Source: Alphaproteobacteria bacterium (GTDB lineage: Bacteria; Pseudomonadota; Alphaproteobacteria; Rhizobiales; Aestuariivirgaceae). From it: DNA of 9,378 bases. Made by a program: the position numbers and the translations under genes. The notes beneath the pieces are model-generated. The model had not been told where the DNA came from. It saw only the letters and a list, made by a program, of their open reading frames with translations, and searched no databases. The DNA is taken from the NCBI GenBank assembly GCA_005884715.1, contig VAZZ01000135.1:1-9378 (forward strand). The letters run 5' to 3'. Shown piece after piece: positions 1-6,301 of this stretch (position 1 is the stretch's first letter; the number at the start of each line of letters is the position of its first letter).

Positions 1-1
1 A

Positions 2-1051
2 GCTCCGCCGCGCCGGCGACGGCGCAAGGCCGCTTATGACTTCAGGATACGCGATGCCGTCTTTGCCGGCATTGCTTCCATTGCCATCGGCGCCCTTGGT
101 GGAGCCGTTATCTATGATCGAGCCAATGACGGCCAATTGACCTCGGCCGCTTTCGACGAGATCGGCAGCTTCCTGACGGGATTCGGCACGCAAGACGGTA
201 AGGTTGTGGACGTGGCGCCAAAGCCAGCGGGCGCCAGTGACCAAACGGAGCTGAACTCCGCTGCCCAGTCCAGGAAGCCCATCGCGACGGCGAGACTCGA
301 CGTCAACGATGCCACGGGAAATGTGAATACGCTCATCCCGCTGCAGATAAGCGCCGAGCCGGCCTTGCCGAGCCAGGACATCGCACTTCGTTTGAGCGGT
401 CTTCCGGCAGATGCCTATCTCACCGCCGGGACCAAACTCGCCGATAACGCCTGGATCCTCAAACCCGGCGAGGAACTGGGCGTGAAGCTCATGGTACCCA
501 GCGCGCAGACCTCGCCGCTCCTGATCGCGGTCGATGCCATCGAGCCGCGCACCGGCGATCTCGCCGCGCCGACAGAGGAAATCAAGGTCGCCCTGGCGAA
601 CGCGACAACGGCCACCACCAGGCAAGCGGAAACGGCCGGCTCGCAAGTTGAACCGGTCTCGGCGCCGCCCACCGACGTAAAGCGGAATTTCAACTTGCCT
701 CCCGCCGAACAGCATGAGACTGCGGCGGCGCAGCCCATTCCCGCTCCGCTGGAAAAGGCCGCCGTCACCGGCGACAGCGATTCCCTCATGCGCAATGGCG
801 ACAAGCTCCTCAATCTCGGCGATTTCAGCGCGGCGCGGGCGTTCTTCAGCAAGGCGCGCGATCTCGGCAACCGCGAGGCATCGCTGCGCCTCGGCCAGAC
901 CTATGACCCGGTCGTCTTCCGCGACAAGAACGTGCAGGGTCTCAAGCCTGATCCGGCCATGGCGCTCAAATATTATCTCGAAGCGCGCACCGCTGGCATC
1001 GAAGATGCTGACACCGCGATCACCGGGCTGGAGAGCTGGCTGAAGCAGTAG
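2..1051 (+). CDS. Membrane-anchored protein with cadherin/Ig-like module and C-terminal TPR/Sel1-like repeats (5' end outside window)
   Basis: The reading frame is open from the window edge, so the N-terminus is missing; 349 residues are visible. A run of arginines (residues 4-8) precedes one hydrophobic segment (about 19-38, with AVFAGIASIAIGALGGAVIY), so the protein is probably anchored in the inner membrane with the rest in the periplasm. Residues about 99-182 resemble the small beta-sandwich modules of cadherin-like/VCBS-type proteins (pattern IPLQIS, then LRLSGLPADAYLTAGT, then AWILKPGE). An Ala/Pro/Thr-rich linker follows (about 186-260). The end (about 262-335) is helical and TPR/Sel1-like: LLNLGDFSAARAFFSKA, then ALKYYLEARTAGIEDA. 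A TTG at 137 is only an internal codon: the frame continues upstream through the membrane segment, so starting there would delete the anchor. The function is unknown. It could be a periplasmic scaffold or envelope-stress protein, which is inference. It is not obviously linked to the polyamine genes, toward which it is convergent. Confidence 0.8.
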   Translation, partial: APPRRRRRKAAYDFRIRDAVFAGIASIAIGALGGAVIYDRANDGQLTSAAFDEIGSFLTGFGTQDGKVVDVAPKPAGASDQTELNSAAQSRKPIATARLDVNDATGNVNTLIPLQISAEPALPSQDIALRLSGLPADAYLTAGTKLADNAWILKPGEELGVKLMVPSAQTSPLLIAVDAIEPRTGDLAAPTEEIKVALANATTATTRQAETAGSQVEPVSAPPTDVKRNFNLPPAEQHETAAAQPIPAPLEKAAVTGDSDSLMRNGDKLLNLGDFSAARAFFSKARDLGNREASLRLGQTYDPVVFRDKNVQGLKPDPAMALKYYLEARTAGIEDADTAITGLESWLKQ

Positions 1052-1099
1052 ACGCTGAAGCGGCTTTGGGCTCCTGACGACCGCGTGTTCCGCTCCGTC

Positions 1100-1146
1100 A
1101 TGGCCGTGCTTGATGGTCGGGTTAACCCGACCATGCACCCGGCTAT
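1100..1146. repeat. Nested palindromic intergenic element (large hairpin)
   Basis: The core at 1113-1134 is a perfect 22-bp palindrome centred on GGGTTAACCC. It is flanked by a second, imperfect pair of arms: ATGGCCGTGC at 1100-1109 and GCACCCGGCTAT at 1135-1146, which pair apart from a 2-nt bulge and one G.T wobble. The whole could form a hairpin of about 47 nt. The surrounding bases (GTCATGGCC on the left, GGCTATCCAC on the right) resemble the GTCATGGCCGGGC-type palindromes scattered between genes of many Alphaproteobacteria; this resemblance is from memory. It lies between convergent genes and could also stop transcription, but no T-tract follows on either strand, so a classical terminator is not supported. 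Confidence 0.7.
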
Positions 1147-1169
1147 CCACTCGCGCCGATTATTAATGC

Positions 1170-1289
1170 ATGAGGGAAGGCTTCGTCAGCATCATGGCCA
1201 ATGAGCGCAATGGCACGAGCTATATCGGTGTCACGAGCACAGGCCTTCGAGCCTCATCCGCATCGTCTCACCATCGGCAATCTGGCTGA
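1170..1289 (+). pseudogene. Remnant of a GIY-YIG nuclease-family gene (N-terminal part only)
   Basis: An ATG-started frame of 39 codons begins MREGFVSIMANERNGTSYIGVTST. This follows the start of small YhbQ-type GIY-YIG domain proteins closely: an aromatic-x-I-M/L-A segment, then N/R-NGT, then the second half-motif Y-I-G-V-T. In the usual family the first half-motif reads near V-Y-I; here the tyrosine position is serine (VSIMA). After VTST the similarity stops at once: the expected helix with catalytic arginine (DL-x-RR-x-W-x-H) and glutamate is absent, and the frame ends at a TGA (1287-1289). An intact family member has about 80-110 residues, so only about a quarter is left. It starts 24 bp after the nested palindrome. 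I read it as a decayed relic; an expressed short peptide cannot be excluded. Confidence 0.6.
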
Positions 1290-1298
1290 TTCAGGCAA

Positions 1299-2648
1299 TC
1301 ACACATTCAAGAGGAGATATTCGCGCTCCCACGAGCTGATGACGCGGCGATAATGCTGCATCTCCTCATGCTTGACGTCCTGGAAGGCCTCGACGAATTT
1401 CTCGCCCAGGACCTGCTTGAAAGACTTCGTGTAGTTGAGCTTGTCCAACGCCTCATCGAGGCTGATCGGCAATGTGTGGGCATAGCGATAGGCCGAACCT
1501 TCCACCGGATCGGATGGTTTTAGCTTCTCAATCATGCCCAGGTAACCGCAGGCCAGGGAGCCCGCGAACGCCAAATAAGGATTGGCATCGGCACCTGGCA
1601 CGCGGTTCTCGACCCTGAGATTGGCGGGATCGGACGAGGGCACGCGCAGCGACACGGTTCGATTGTCGATGGCCCAATGAACATTGGTCGGAGCATCCGA
1701 TTCAGGCACCAGCCGGCGGTAGGAATTGACATTGGGTGCTGCCAGCGGAAGTGCTGCCGCCAGATAGCGCTGCAGCCCGGCAATATGGCTCAAGAACAGT
1801 TTCGAGGGCTTGCCGTCCCTGCCGGCAAAGACATTCTTGCCGGTCTTCACATCCATGACCGACTGGTGGATATGCATCGATGAGCCCGGCTCGTTCTCAT
1901 GCGGCTTTGCCATGAAGGTCGCATACATGTCATGCTTCAACGCGGCCTGGCGCACGGTGCGCTTGAACAGGAAGACCTGATCGGCAAGCTCCAGCGGATC
2001 GCCATGATTAAAGTTGATCTCGAGCTGCGCCGGGCCGCTTTCATGGCTCAGCGTATCGACATCGAGTTCCTGCGCCTCGCAGAAATCATAAATGTCCTCG
2101 ACGATCGGATCGAAATCATTGGCGGCGTCGATGCCATAGGCCTGGCCGCCGGCCTCCTTGCGGCCCGAGCGCCCGACGGCCGCCTCAAGCGGATAATCAG
2201 GGTCGATATTGCGCTTGACCAGATAGAATTCGAGTTCAGGGGCGATGACCGGCCGCCAGCCCTTCTCCTTGTAGAGATCGAGCACACGCTTGAGAACATA
2301 GCGTGGCGATATGTCGACCGGATCGTCATTGAGATGGAAGGCATCGCAGATGACCTGAGCCGTGGGCTCCGTATACCAGGGGACCAGCCGGACGGTATTG
2401 AAATCCGGCTGCAGATAGATATCGATCGCCGCGTCGCTGACGGCAGAGGTTTCCCAGACATAACGGCCATTGATGGTGAGAGTGAAAACCTCTTCGGGGA
2501 CACGAAGGCCGCGGGACTTGTTGCCCTTTAGAAATTTCGATGGCGGCAGGATCTTGCCCCGGGCCGTTCCCGACATATCGGCCACCAAACATTCAACTTC
2601 ACTGATCCGGCGTTCGGTAATCCATTCCTCAAATTTCGTTTGCGACAT
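1299..2648 (-). CDS. puuA: Gamma-glutamylputrescine synthetase (glutamine synthetase family)
   Basis: The product probably joins glutamate to putrescine using ATP, giving gamma-glutamylputrescine, the first step of the cytosolic Puu catabolic route. The 449 residues are close to the roughly 470 of E. coli PuuA. Glutamine-synthetase landmarks are all present: N-terminal beta-grasp part (about 14-110), APELEF with metal-binding Glu138/Glu140, ESGPAQLE with Glu203/Glu210, GSSMHIHQS (His259/His261), the nucleotide/substrate segment NRTVSLRVP (329-337), and RVENRVPGADANPY with Glu347 and Arg349. The C-terminus SSWEREYLLLNV is like PuuA (W-E-R-E-Y-L-L) and lacks the adenylylation-site region of assimilatory GlnA. 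The ATG at 2648 has only a weak AGGG (2653-2656, 4 nt away). It diverges from puuB across 83 bp, which strongly supports the putrescine assignment over the other amine or amide ligases in this family. No disruption is seen. The exact substrate is inferred from context. Confidence 0.87.
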   Translation of the reverse strand: MSQTKFEEWITERRISEVECLVADMSGTARGKILPPSKFLKGNKSRGLRVPEEVFTLTINGRYVWETSAVSDAAIDIYLQPDFNTVRLVPWYTEPTAQVICDAFHLNDDPVDISPRYVLKRVLDLYKEKGWRPVIAPELEFYLVKRNIDPDYPLEAAVGRSGRKEAGGQAYGIDAANDFDPIVEDIYDFCEAQELDVDTLSHESGPAQLEINFNHGDPLELADQVFLFKRTVRQAALKHDMYATFMAKPHENEPGSSMHIHQSVMDVKTGKNVFAGRDGKPSKLFLSHIAGLQRYLAAALPLAAPNVNSYRRLVPESDAPTNVHWAIDNRTVSLRVPSSDPANLRVENRVPGADANPYLAFAGSLACGYLGMIEKLKPSDPVEGSAYRYAHTLPISLDEALDKLNYTKSFKQVLGEKFVEAFQDVKHEEMQHYRRVISSWEREYLLLNV

Positions 2649-2731
2649 GATACCCTGTAAAAACGTTACGACAGCCCACCTTACCCGGGCTTCTTGACGG
2701 AGGAAACAGGGCTTGGCATTGGTCTTGGATC
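2649..2731. promoter_or_regulatory. Divergent puuA/puuB promoter region
   Basis: The 83 bp between the two start codons must hold the promoters, or at least the leaders, of both genes. On the plus strand TTGACG (2694-2699) resembles a -35 box, but no convincing -10 follows at 16-18 nt. On the minus strand the AT-richest part is GTAACGTTTTTAC just before puuA. A spaced inverted repeat, CCCTGT (2653-2658) with ACAGGG (2706-2711), brackets the region and could be operator half-sites; this is speculative. No regulator gene is in the window. Confidence 0.4.
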
Positions 2732-2748
2732 ATGCCGGCTTCCATTGA
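2713..2748 (+). promoter_or_regulatory. Possible 11-codon leader ORF overlapping the puuB start
   Basis: The only strong Shine-Dalgarno-like sequence before puuB, GGAGGA (2699-2704), lies 27 nt upstream of the puuB ATG, which is too far for direct use. It is well placed, at 8 nt, for a TTG at 2713 that would encode LALVLDHAGFH and stop at TGA 2746-2748. The puuB ATG (2732) lies inside this frame, in a different reading frame. Termination 14 nt past the puuB start could allow re-initiation. This is a spacing argument only; the TTG may simply be chance. Confidence 0.25.
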
Positions 2749-4009
2749 CGCGCAATCTTATTACCAAGCATCTGCTCATTCCTTTCCCCAACAGCCCCGC
2801 CTGAAGAGTGACCTGAGGGCCGATATCTGCATTATCGGGGCTGGATTCACCGGTCTTTCGGCCGCCCTTGAGCTGGCCGAAGCCGGCTATAAGGTCATCG
2901 TGCTCGAGGCCCGCGAGATCGGCTATGGCGCATCGGGGCGCAATGGCGGGCAGATCTGCACCGGCTTCTCGCCCGGCCAGCAGCGCATCGAAGCACAGCT
3001 CGGCAAGGAAGATGCGATCAAATGCTTTGCCATTGCCGAAGAAGCCAAGAAACTGATCGTCGAGCGCATCGCCAAATACAAGATCGATTGCGATCTCAAA
3101 TGGGGCTATCTGCATGTGATCCCCAAGCCTTCGCAATTCGAAGGCTTGCGGGAGTGGAAAAACGAGTGGGATGCGCTCGGCTATGCCGACACACAGATCC
3201 TGAACAAGAGCGAGCTCGACGAGCGGCTGGGCACGAGGATCTATCACGGAGCCCTGCGCGAAGGACGTGCCGGTCATTTTCATCCGCTTAACTATTGCCT
3301 CGGTCTCGCCAAGGCCGCGATCGCGGCGGGCACTCAGATCTTCGAAAATTCAGTCGTTCTCAATATCGAATCCGGTCCCGTCGTTACGGCGCGCACCGCG
3401 CAAGGATCGGTTCGCGCCAAATTCATGATCATCGGCTGCAATGCTTATATCGGCAAGTTGGTGTCCAAGCTCTACGGCCGCATAATGCCGGTCACTAGCT
3501 ATATCATCGCGACCGAACCTTTGGGCGAGAACCGTGCCAAATCCCTCATTCGCGACAATGATGCGGTGGCCACTACAAATTTCATCGTCGACTATTTCCG
3601 ATTGACCAGGGACAGCCGTCTCCTGTTCGGGGGCCGCGCCAGCTATTCGACGCTGGAACCGCCCAATCTCGGCGCCTATATGCGCCCGCGCATGCTGTCG
3701 GTATTTCCCGGGCTCAAGGATGTAAAAATCGATCATGCCTGGGGCGGCTATATCGCCATCACCTCGAACCGAATTCCAGATTGTGGGCGGCTCGAGCCCA
3801 ATATCTACTATGCGCATGGCTATTCGGGGCAAGGTGTCGCCCTTGCCGGCATGTATGGGAAATTGATGGCGGAATGCGTGAAAGGCCAGGCGGAGCGTTT
3901 CGATCTCCTGGCGCGGGTCAAGCACCTGCCCTTCCCGGGCGGTCCGATCCGCACACCGATGCTGGTCGCCGCGATGCTGTTCTATCGGATCCGCGACGCC
4001 TTAAGCTAG
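2732..4009 (+). CDS. puuB: Gamma-glutamylputrescine oxidoreductase (FAD-dependent, DAO family)
   Basis: The product probably oxidises gamma-glutamylputrescine with O2 to gamma-glutamyl-gamma-aminobutyraldehyde, ammonia and H2O2, the step after PuuA. Its 425 residues match the family length (E. coli PuuB 426), and the similarity runs end to end: an early SYYQAS segment, the dinucleotide fold ADICIIGAGFTGLSAAL (GxGxxG at 36-41) with the acidic Glu59 ending beta-2, then GYGASGRNGGQ (64-74), and the C-terminal FAD-closing part GRLEPNIYYAHGYSGQGV followed by LPFPGG. The ATG at 2732 is the only start candidate: no ATG, GTG or TTG occurs in frame just upstream, and E. coli PuuB starts equivalently. 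There is no good ribosome-binding site directly before it. The stop TAG (4007-4009) overlaps the convergent small gene's stop in a shared CTAG. Other DAO-family amine oxidases look similar; the neighbouring puuA favours PuuB. Confidence 0.86.
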   Translation: MPASIDAQSYYQASAHSFPQQPRLKSDLRADICIIGAGFTGLSAALELAEAGYKVIVLEAREIGYGASGRNGGQICTGFSPGQQRIEAQLGKEDAIKCFAIAEEAKKLIVERIAKYKIDCDLKWGYLHVIPKPSQFEGLREWKNEWDALGYADTQILNKSELDERLGTRIYHGALREGRAGHFHPLNYCLGLAKAAIAAGTQIFENSVVLNIESGPVVTARTAQGSVRAKFMIIGCNAYIGKLVSKLYGRIMPVTSYIIATEPLGENRAKSLIRDNDAVATTNFIVDYFRLTRDSRLLFGGRASYSTLEPPNLGAYMRPRMLSVFPGLKDVKIDHAWGGYIAITSNRIPDCGRLEPNIYYAHGYSGQGVALAGMYGKLMAECVKGQAERFDLLARVKHLPFPGGPIRTPMLVAAMLFYRIRDALS

Positions 4010-4146
4010 TCCTTATGTTCTGGCAGACCTTTCCGCTTCGACATGCTCCGGGATGCGCCTTTGAGCTCGCTCTCCTTCAGCTTGCCGCGTTTGGCAGCCA
4101 GTGCCGCTCCAGCGGCCTCTTGCTGGGCTTTTGACTTTGCAGGCAT
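4006..4146 (-). CDS. Small DUF3008-family protein (46 aa)
   Basis: This short basic protein, starting MPAKSKAQQEAAGAALAAKR and ending in SKRKGLPEHKD, matches the two conserved ends of DUF3008 proteins (start MPAKSKAQQ, end KRKGxPEHK) as I remember them. The function is unknown in the family. It is Lys/Ala-rich with no signal peptide or membrane segment, so probably cytosolic. The start is well supported: GAGGA (4154-4158) lies 7 nt before the ATG. Typical members are about 55-65 residues. Here the acidic middle stretch (SMSE..L...AST type) seems missing, so the GASRSM segment joins SKRKG directly. It follows speB by 63 bp on the same strand and may be read from that transcript or on its own. 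Its stop (4006-4008) overlaps the puuB stop. It is easily missed because a longer frame (4013-4261) covers it. Confidence 0.72.
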   Translation of the reverse strand: MPAKSKAQQEAAGAALAAKRGKLKESELKGASRSMSKRKGLPEHKD

Positions 4147-4209
4147 AATAGTTTCCTCGCATTAATCCATAATCTCTACGTAAACGATCTGGCGTCGCGC
4201 GGGTTCCCG

Positions 4210-5205
4210 CTAATCCGGCAGGGGAGCCCCGCGGGCGCCTTTCTGCCAGGCCCTGAGACACAAATAGTCGAGAATGATCGTCGCTCCGGCAAGTGCTGTG
4301 ATCTCGGCATGATCATAGGGTGGCGACACCTCGACCAGATCCATGCCGATGAAATTGACGTCAGTAAGCTTGCGGATTATCGACAGCGCCTGGTGCGAAG
4401 AAAGACCGCCCGGGACCGGCGTGCCGGTGCCCGGCGCAAAGGCCGGATCGAGGCAATCGATGTCAAATGTCAAATAGGCCTTCTTGCCGCCGACGGTCCC
4501 GGCGATCTGCCGCGCCACCTCGGCCGGGCTCATCTCATGCACCTGGTCGGAATAAAGGATCTTGCAGCCGAATGTCCGCTCGCCATGGAAAGTGGTGCGG
4601 ATACCGATCTGGATGGAGTGCTTCGGATCGATGAGGCCATCGCGGATCGCATAATTGAACATGGTGCCGTGATCGATGCGATCGCCATCATCGGGCTCGA
4701 CATCGCGATGAGCGTCAAAATGAACGAGCGCCAGAGGCCCGTGCAGCTTGGCATGCGCCTTGAGCAAGGGATAGGAGATGAAATGATCACCACCCAAAGA
4801 GACAAGCTCCGCTCCCTTCTCGATCGCGGATAGCGCATGGCTGGTGATCGTGTCGGGCACACTTTCCTTGCGGCCCCAATCGAAGAAACAGTCGCCATAG
4901 TCGGCGACGGCAAGGGTATCGAAGGGATCGAACATCCATGGCCAGTAAGGGCCCCAGGCATGTTCGACTGACGCCTTGCGGATCGCCTCCGGGCCGAAGC
5001 GGGTGCCCGGCCGGTTGCTCACTGCCTGATCGAAGGGAATGCCGGTGATGGCGATATCCACGCCGGCAAGGTCACGCGTATATCTGCGTCGCATGTAGGA
5101 AAGCGCGCCGGCATAGGTCGCCTCAAGCTCGGTGCCTTTGAGATCTTTGCGGCGAAAGGCGCTGTCTCCGGGAATCCCGGTCAGCTTGGAAATTTCCAGC
5201 GTCAA
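4210..5205 (-). CDS. speB: Agmatinase (ureohydrolase family)
   Basis: The product probably hydrolyses agmatine to putrescine and urea in the cytosol, feeding PuuA. All binuclear manganese ligands of the arginase/agmatinase fold are visible: GGDH (His141), VHFDAHRD (Asp164, His166, Asp168), and LTFDIDCLDPAFAPGTGTP (Asp248, Asp250), then GMDLVEVSPPYD with Glu292. DHGTMF (178-183), HSIQIGIRT and EITALA also read like E. coli SpeB. At 331 residues it is about 25 longer than that enzyme, mainly at the N-terminus. The start is TTG at 5205, supported by GGAG (5212-5215) 6 nt upstream; no ATG lies upstream in frame because the potA stop TAG is only two codons before it. It is the last tightly linked gene of the pot array. 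Guanidinobutyrase-type relatives are possible, but the importer and puu neighbours favour agmatine. Confidence 0.87.
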   Translation of the reverse strand: MTLEISKLTGIPGDSAFRRKDLKGTELEATYAGALSYMRRRYTRDLAGVDIAITGIPFDQAVSNRPGTRFGPEAIRKASVEHAWGPYWPWMFDPFDTLAVADYGDCFFDWGRKESVPDTITSHALSAIEKGAELVSLGGDHFISYPLLKAHAKLHGPLALVHFDAHRDVEPDDGDRIDHGTMFNYAIRDGLIDPKHSIQIGIRTTFHGERTFGCKILYSDQVHEMSPAEVARQIAGTVGGKKAYLTFDIDCLDPAFAPGTGTPVPGGLSSHQALSIIRKLTDVNFIGMDLVEVSPPYDHAEITALAGATIILDYLCLRAWQKGARGAPLPD

Positions 5206-5208
5206 GAT

Positions 5209-6297
5209 CTACTCCGTTAAAACCAGGGTATCCTCGGGCGCCCAGTGAATCCAGACCTTCTGGCCACGCTCGACACCCGATCCGCCGACTCTGCTGTCAT
5301 TCTGCACATTGACGGAGAGTTCAAGATCATCTTTGCAACGCACCACGACATGGCTGGTATCGCCATAATAGGCGACATCGCGCACCTTGCCCTCGGTGCT
5401 GATCTTCTTCGCAGCCTTGGGCTGAGTGTCGGTGATCTTGAGCTTTTCCGGGCGGACCGCAATGGCGATATCGCCCGCGGCCCTGCCATCATGCGGCAAT
5501 TCGATTCTGCCCAACCCCCTGGCGTCGCAGACGAGCTTCTTCGGTGTCGATGAGACGACGGTGGCGTTGATGAGATTCACCTTGCCGATAAAGTCGGCGA
5601 TGAAGCGGCTCGTCGGCTGCTCGTAGAGTTCGGAAGGGGTGGCGATTTGCTGGACAGCCCCCTTGTCCATGACGGCGATGCGGCTTGCCATCGACAGGGC
5701 TTCGTCCTGATCGTGCGTCACGATTATGAAGGTGATGCCGACATTCTCCTGGAGCCTGGTCAGTTCGAGCCGCATCTCGTCGCGCAATTTCGCATCGAGG
5801 GCAGAGAGCGGCTCATCGAGGAGCAGCACTTTCGGCCGCTTGACCAGAGCGCGGGCGAGTGCAACGCGCTGGCGCTGGCCGCCCGACATCTGGTCGGGCT
5901 TGCGGGCGGCGAGATGGGTGAGCTTCACCATGTCCAGTGCCTCTGCGACGCGCCGTTTCGTCTCTTCGGTGGGAACGCCCGTGACCTTCAGGCCATAGGC
6001 GACATTGTCGGCCACCGTCATGTGCGGGAACACGGCATAGGACTGAAACACCATATTGGTCGGGCGCTTGTTGGGAGGCGTCAGCGCCATGTCTTCGCCC
6101 CCGATGATGATCTGGCCGGAGGTCGGGGTCTCGAGTCCCGATATCATGCGCAGAAGCGTGGTCTTGCCGCAGCCCGACGGTCCGAGCAGCGCGAAGAATT
6201 CATTCTGGTCGATGTCGAAGGAGACGTCGTCCACGGCTTTGACGCCGCCGGGAAAAGTCTTGGTTACATTGCGGAGCGCTATGATTGGTTCTGCCAT
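5209..6297 (-). CDS. potA: Polyamine ABC transporter ATP-binding protein (PotA-type)
   Basis: This cytosolic ATPase would drive polyamine import with the two permeases. The 362 residues hold an intact nucleotide-binding domain: Walker A GPSGCGKTT (39-47), Q-loop Gln85, signature MSGGQ (137-141, Met replacing the usual Leu), Walker B VLLLDEP (157-163) with catalytic Glu162, D-loop SALD, and switch His195. The C-terminal part (about 240-362, with AVRPEKLKI) is the TOBE-type regulatory domain of the PotA/MalK class. The ATG at 6297 has GAGGG (6306-6310) 8 nt upstream, inside the end of potC, from which it is separated by 4 bp. Its stop TAG lies 3 bp before the speB start in the same frame. By sequence alone the substrate could be another compound of the spermidine/putrescine/iron/thiamine subfamily; context says polyamine. 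Confidence 0.9.
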   Translation of the reverse strand: MAEPIIALRNVTKTFPGGVKAVDDVSFDIDQNEFFALLGPSGCGKTTLLRMISGLETPTSGQIIIGGEDMALTPPNKRPTNMVFQSYAVFPHMTVADNVAYGLKVTGVPTEETKRRVAEALDMVKLTHLAARKPDQMSGGQRQRVALARALVKRPKVLLLDEPLSALDAKLRDEMRLELTRLQENVGITFIIVTHDQDEALSMASRIAVMDKGAVQQIATPSELYEQPTSRFIADFIGKVNLINATVVSSTPKKLVCDARGLGRIELPHDGRAAGDIAIAVRPEKLKITDTQPKAAKKISTEGKVRDVAYYGDTSHVVVRCKDDLELSVNVQNDSRVGGSGVERGQKVWIHWAPEDTLVLTE

Positions 6298-6301
6298 TGT
6301 C

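Noticed and set aside
1052..1112. Rho-independent terminator just after the TPR-protein gene
   Set aside because: No stem followed by a T-run is present; the only strong dyad nearby is the nested palindrome, which also lacks a T-tract.
2681..3925. Minus-strand frames (200 and 191 codons) opposite puuB, and a plus-strand frame of 210 codons opposite puuA (1899-2531)
   Set aside because: Composition shadows of the real genes; no domains, signals or ribosome-binding sites.
4199..4210. GCGGG-TT-CCCGC inverted repeat at the speB stop as a terminator
   Set aside because: The stem is only 5 bp with almost no loop, and no T-tract follows on the minus strand.
4013..4261. Minus-strand 82-codon frame covering the end of speB and the following gap
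   Set aside because: Wrong frame: it overlaps the conserved end of speB and the DUF3008-like gene, and its Arg/Gly-rich sequence looks non-coding.
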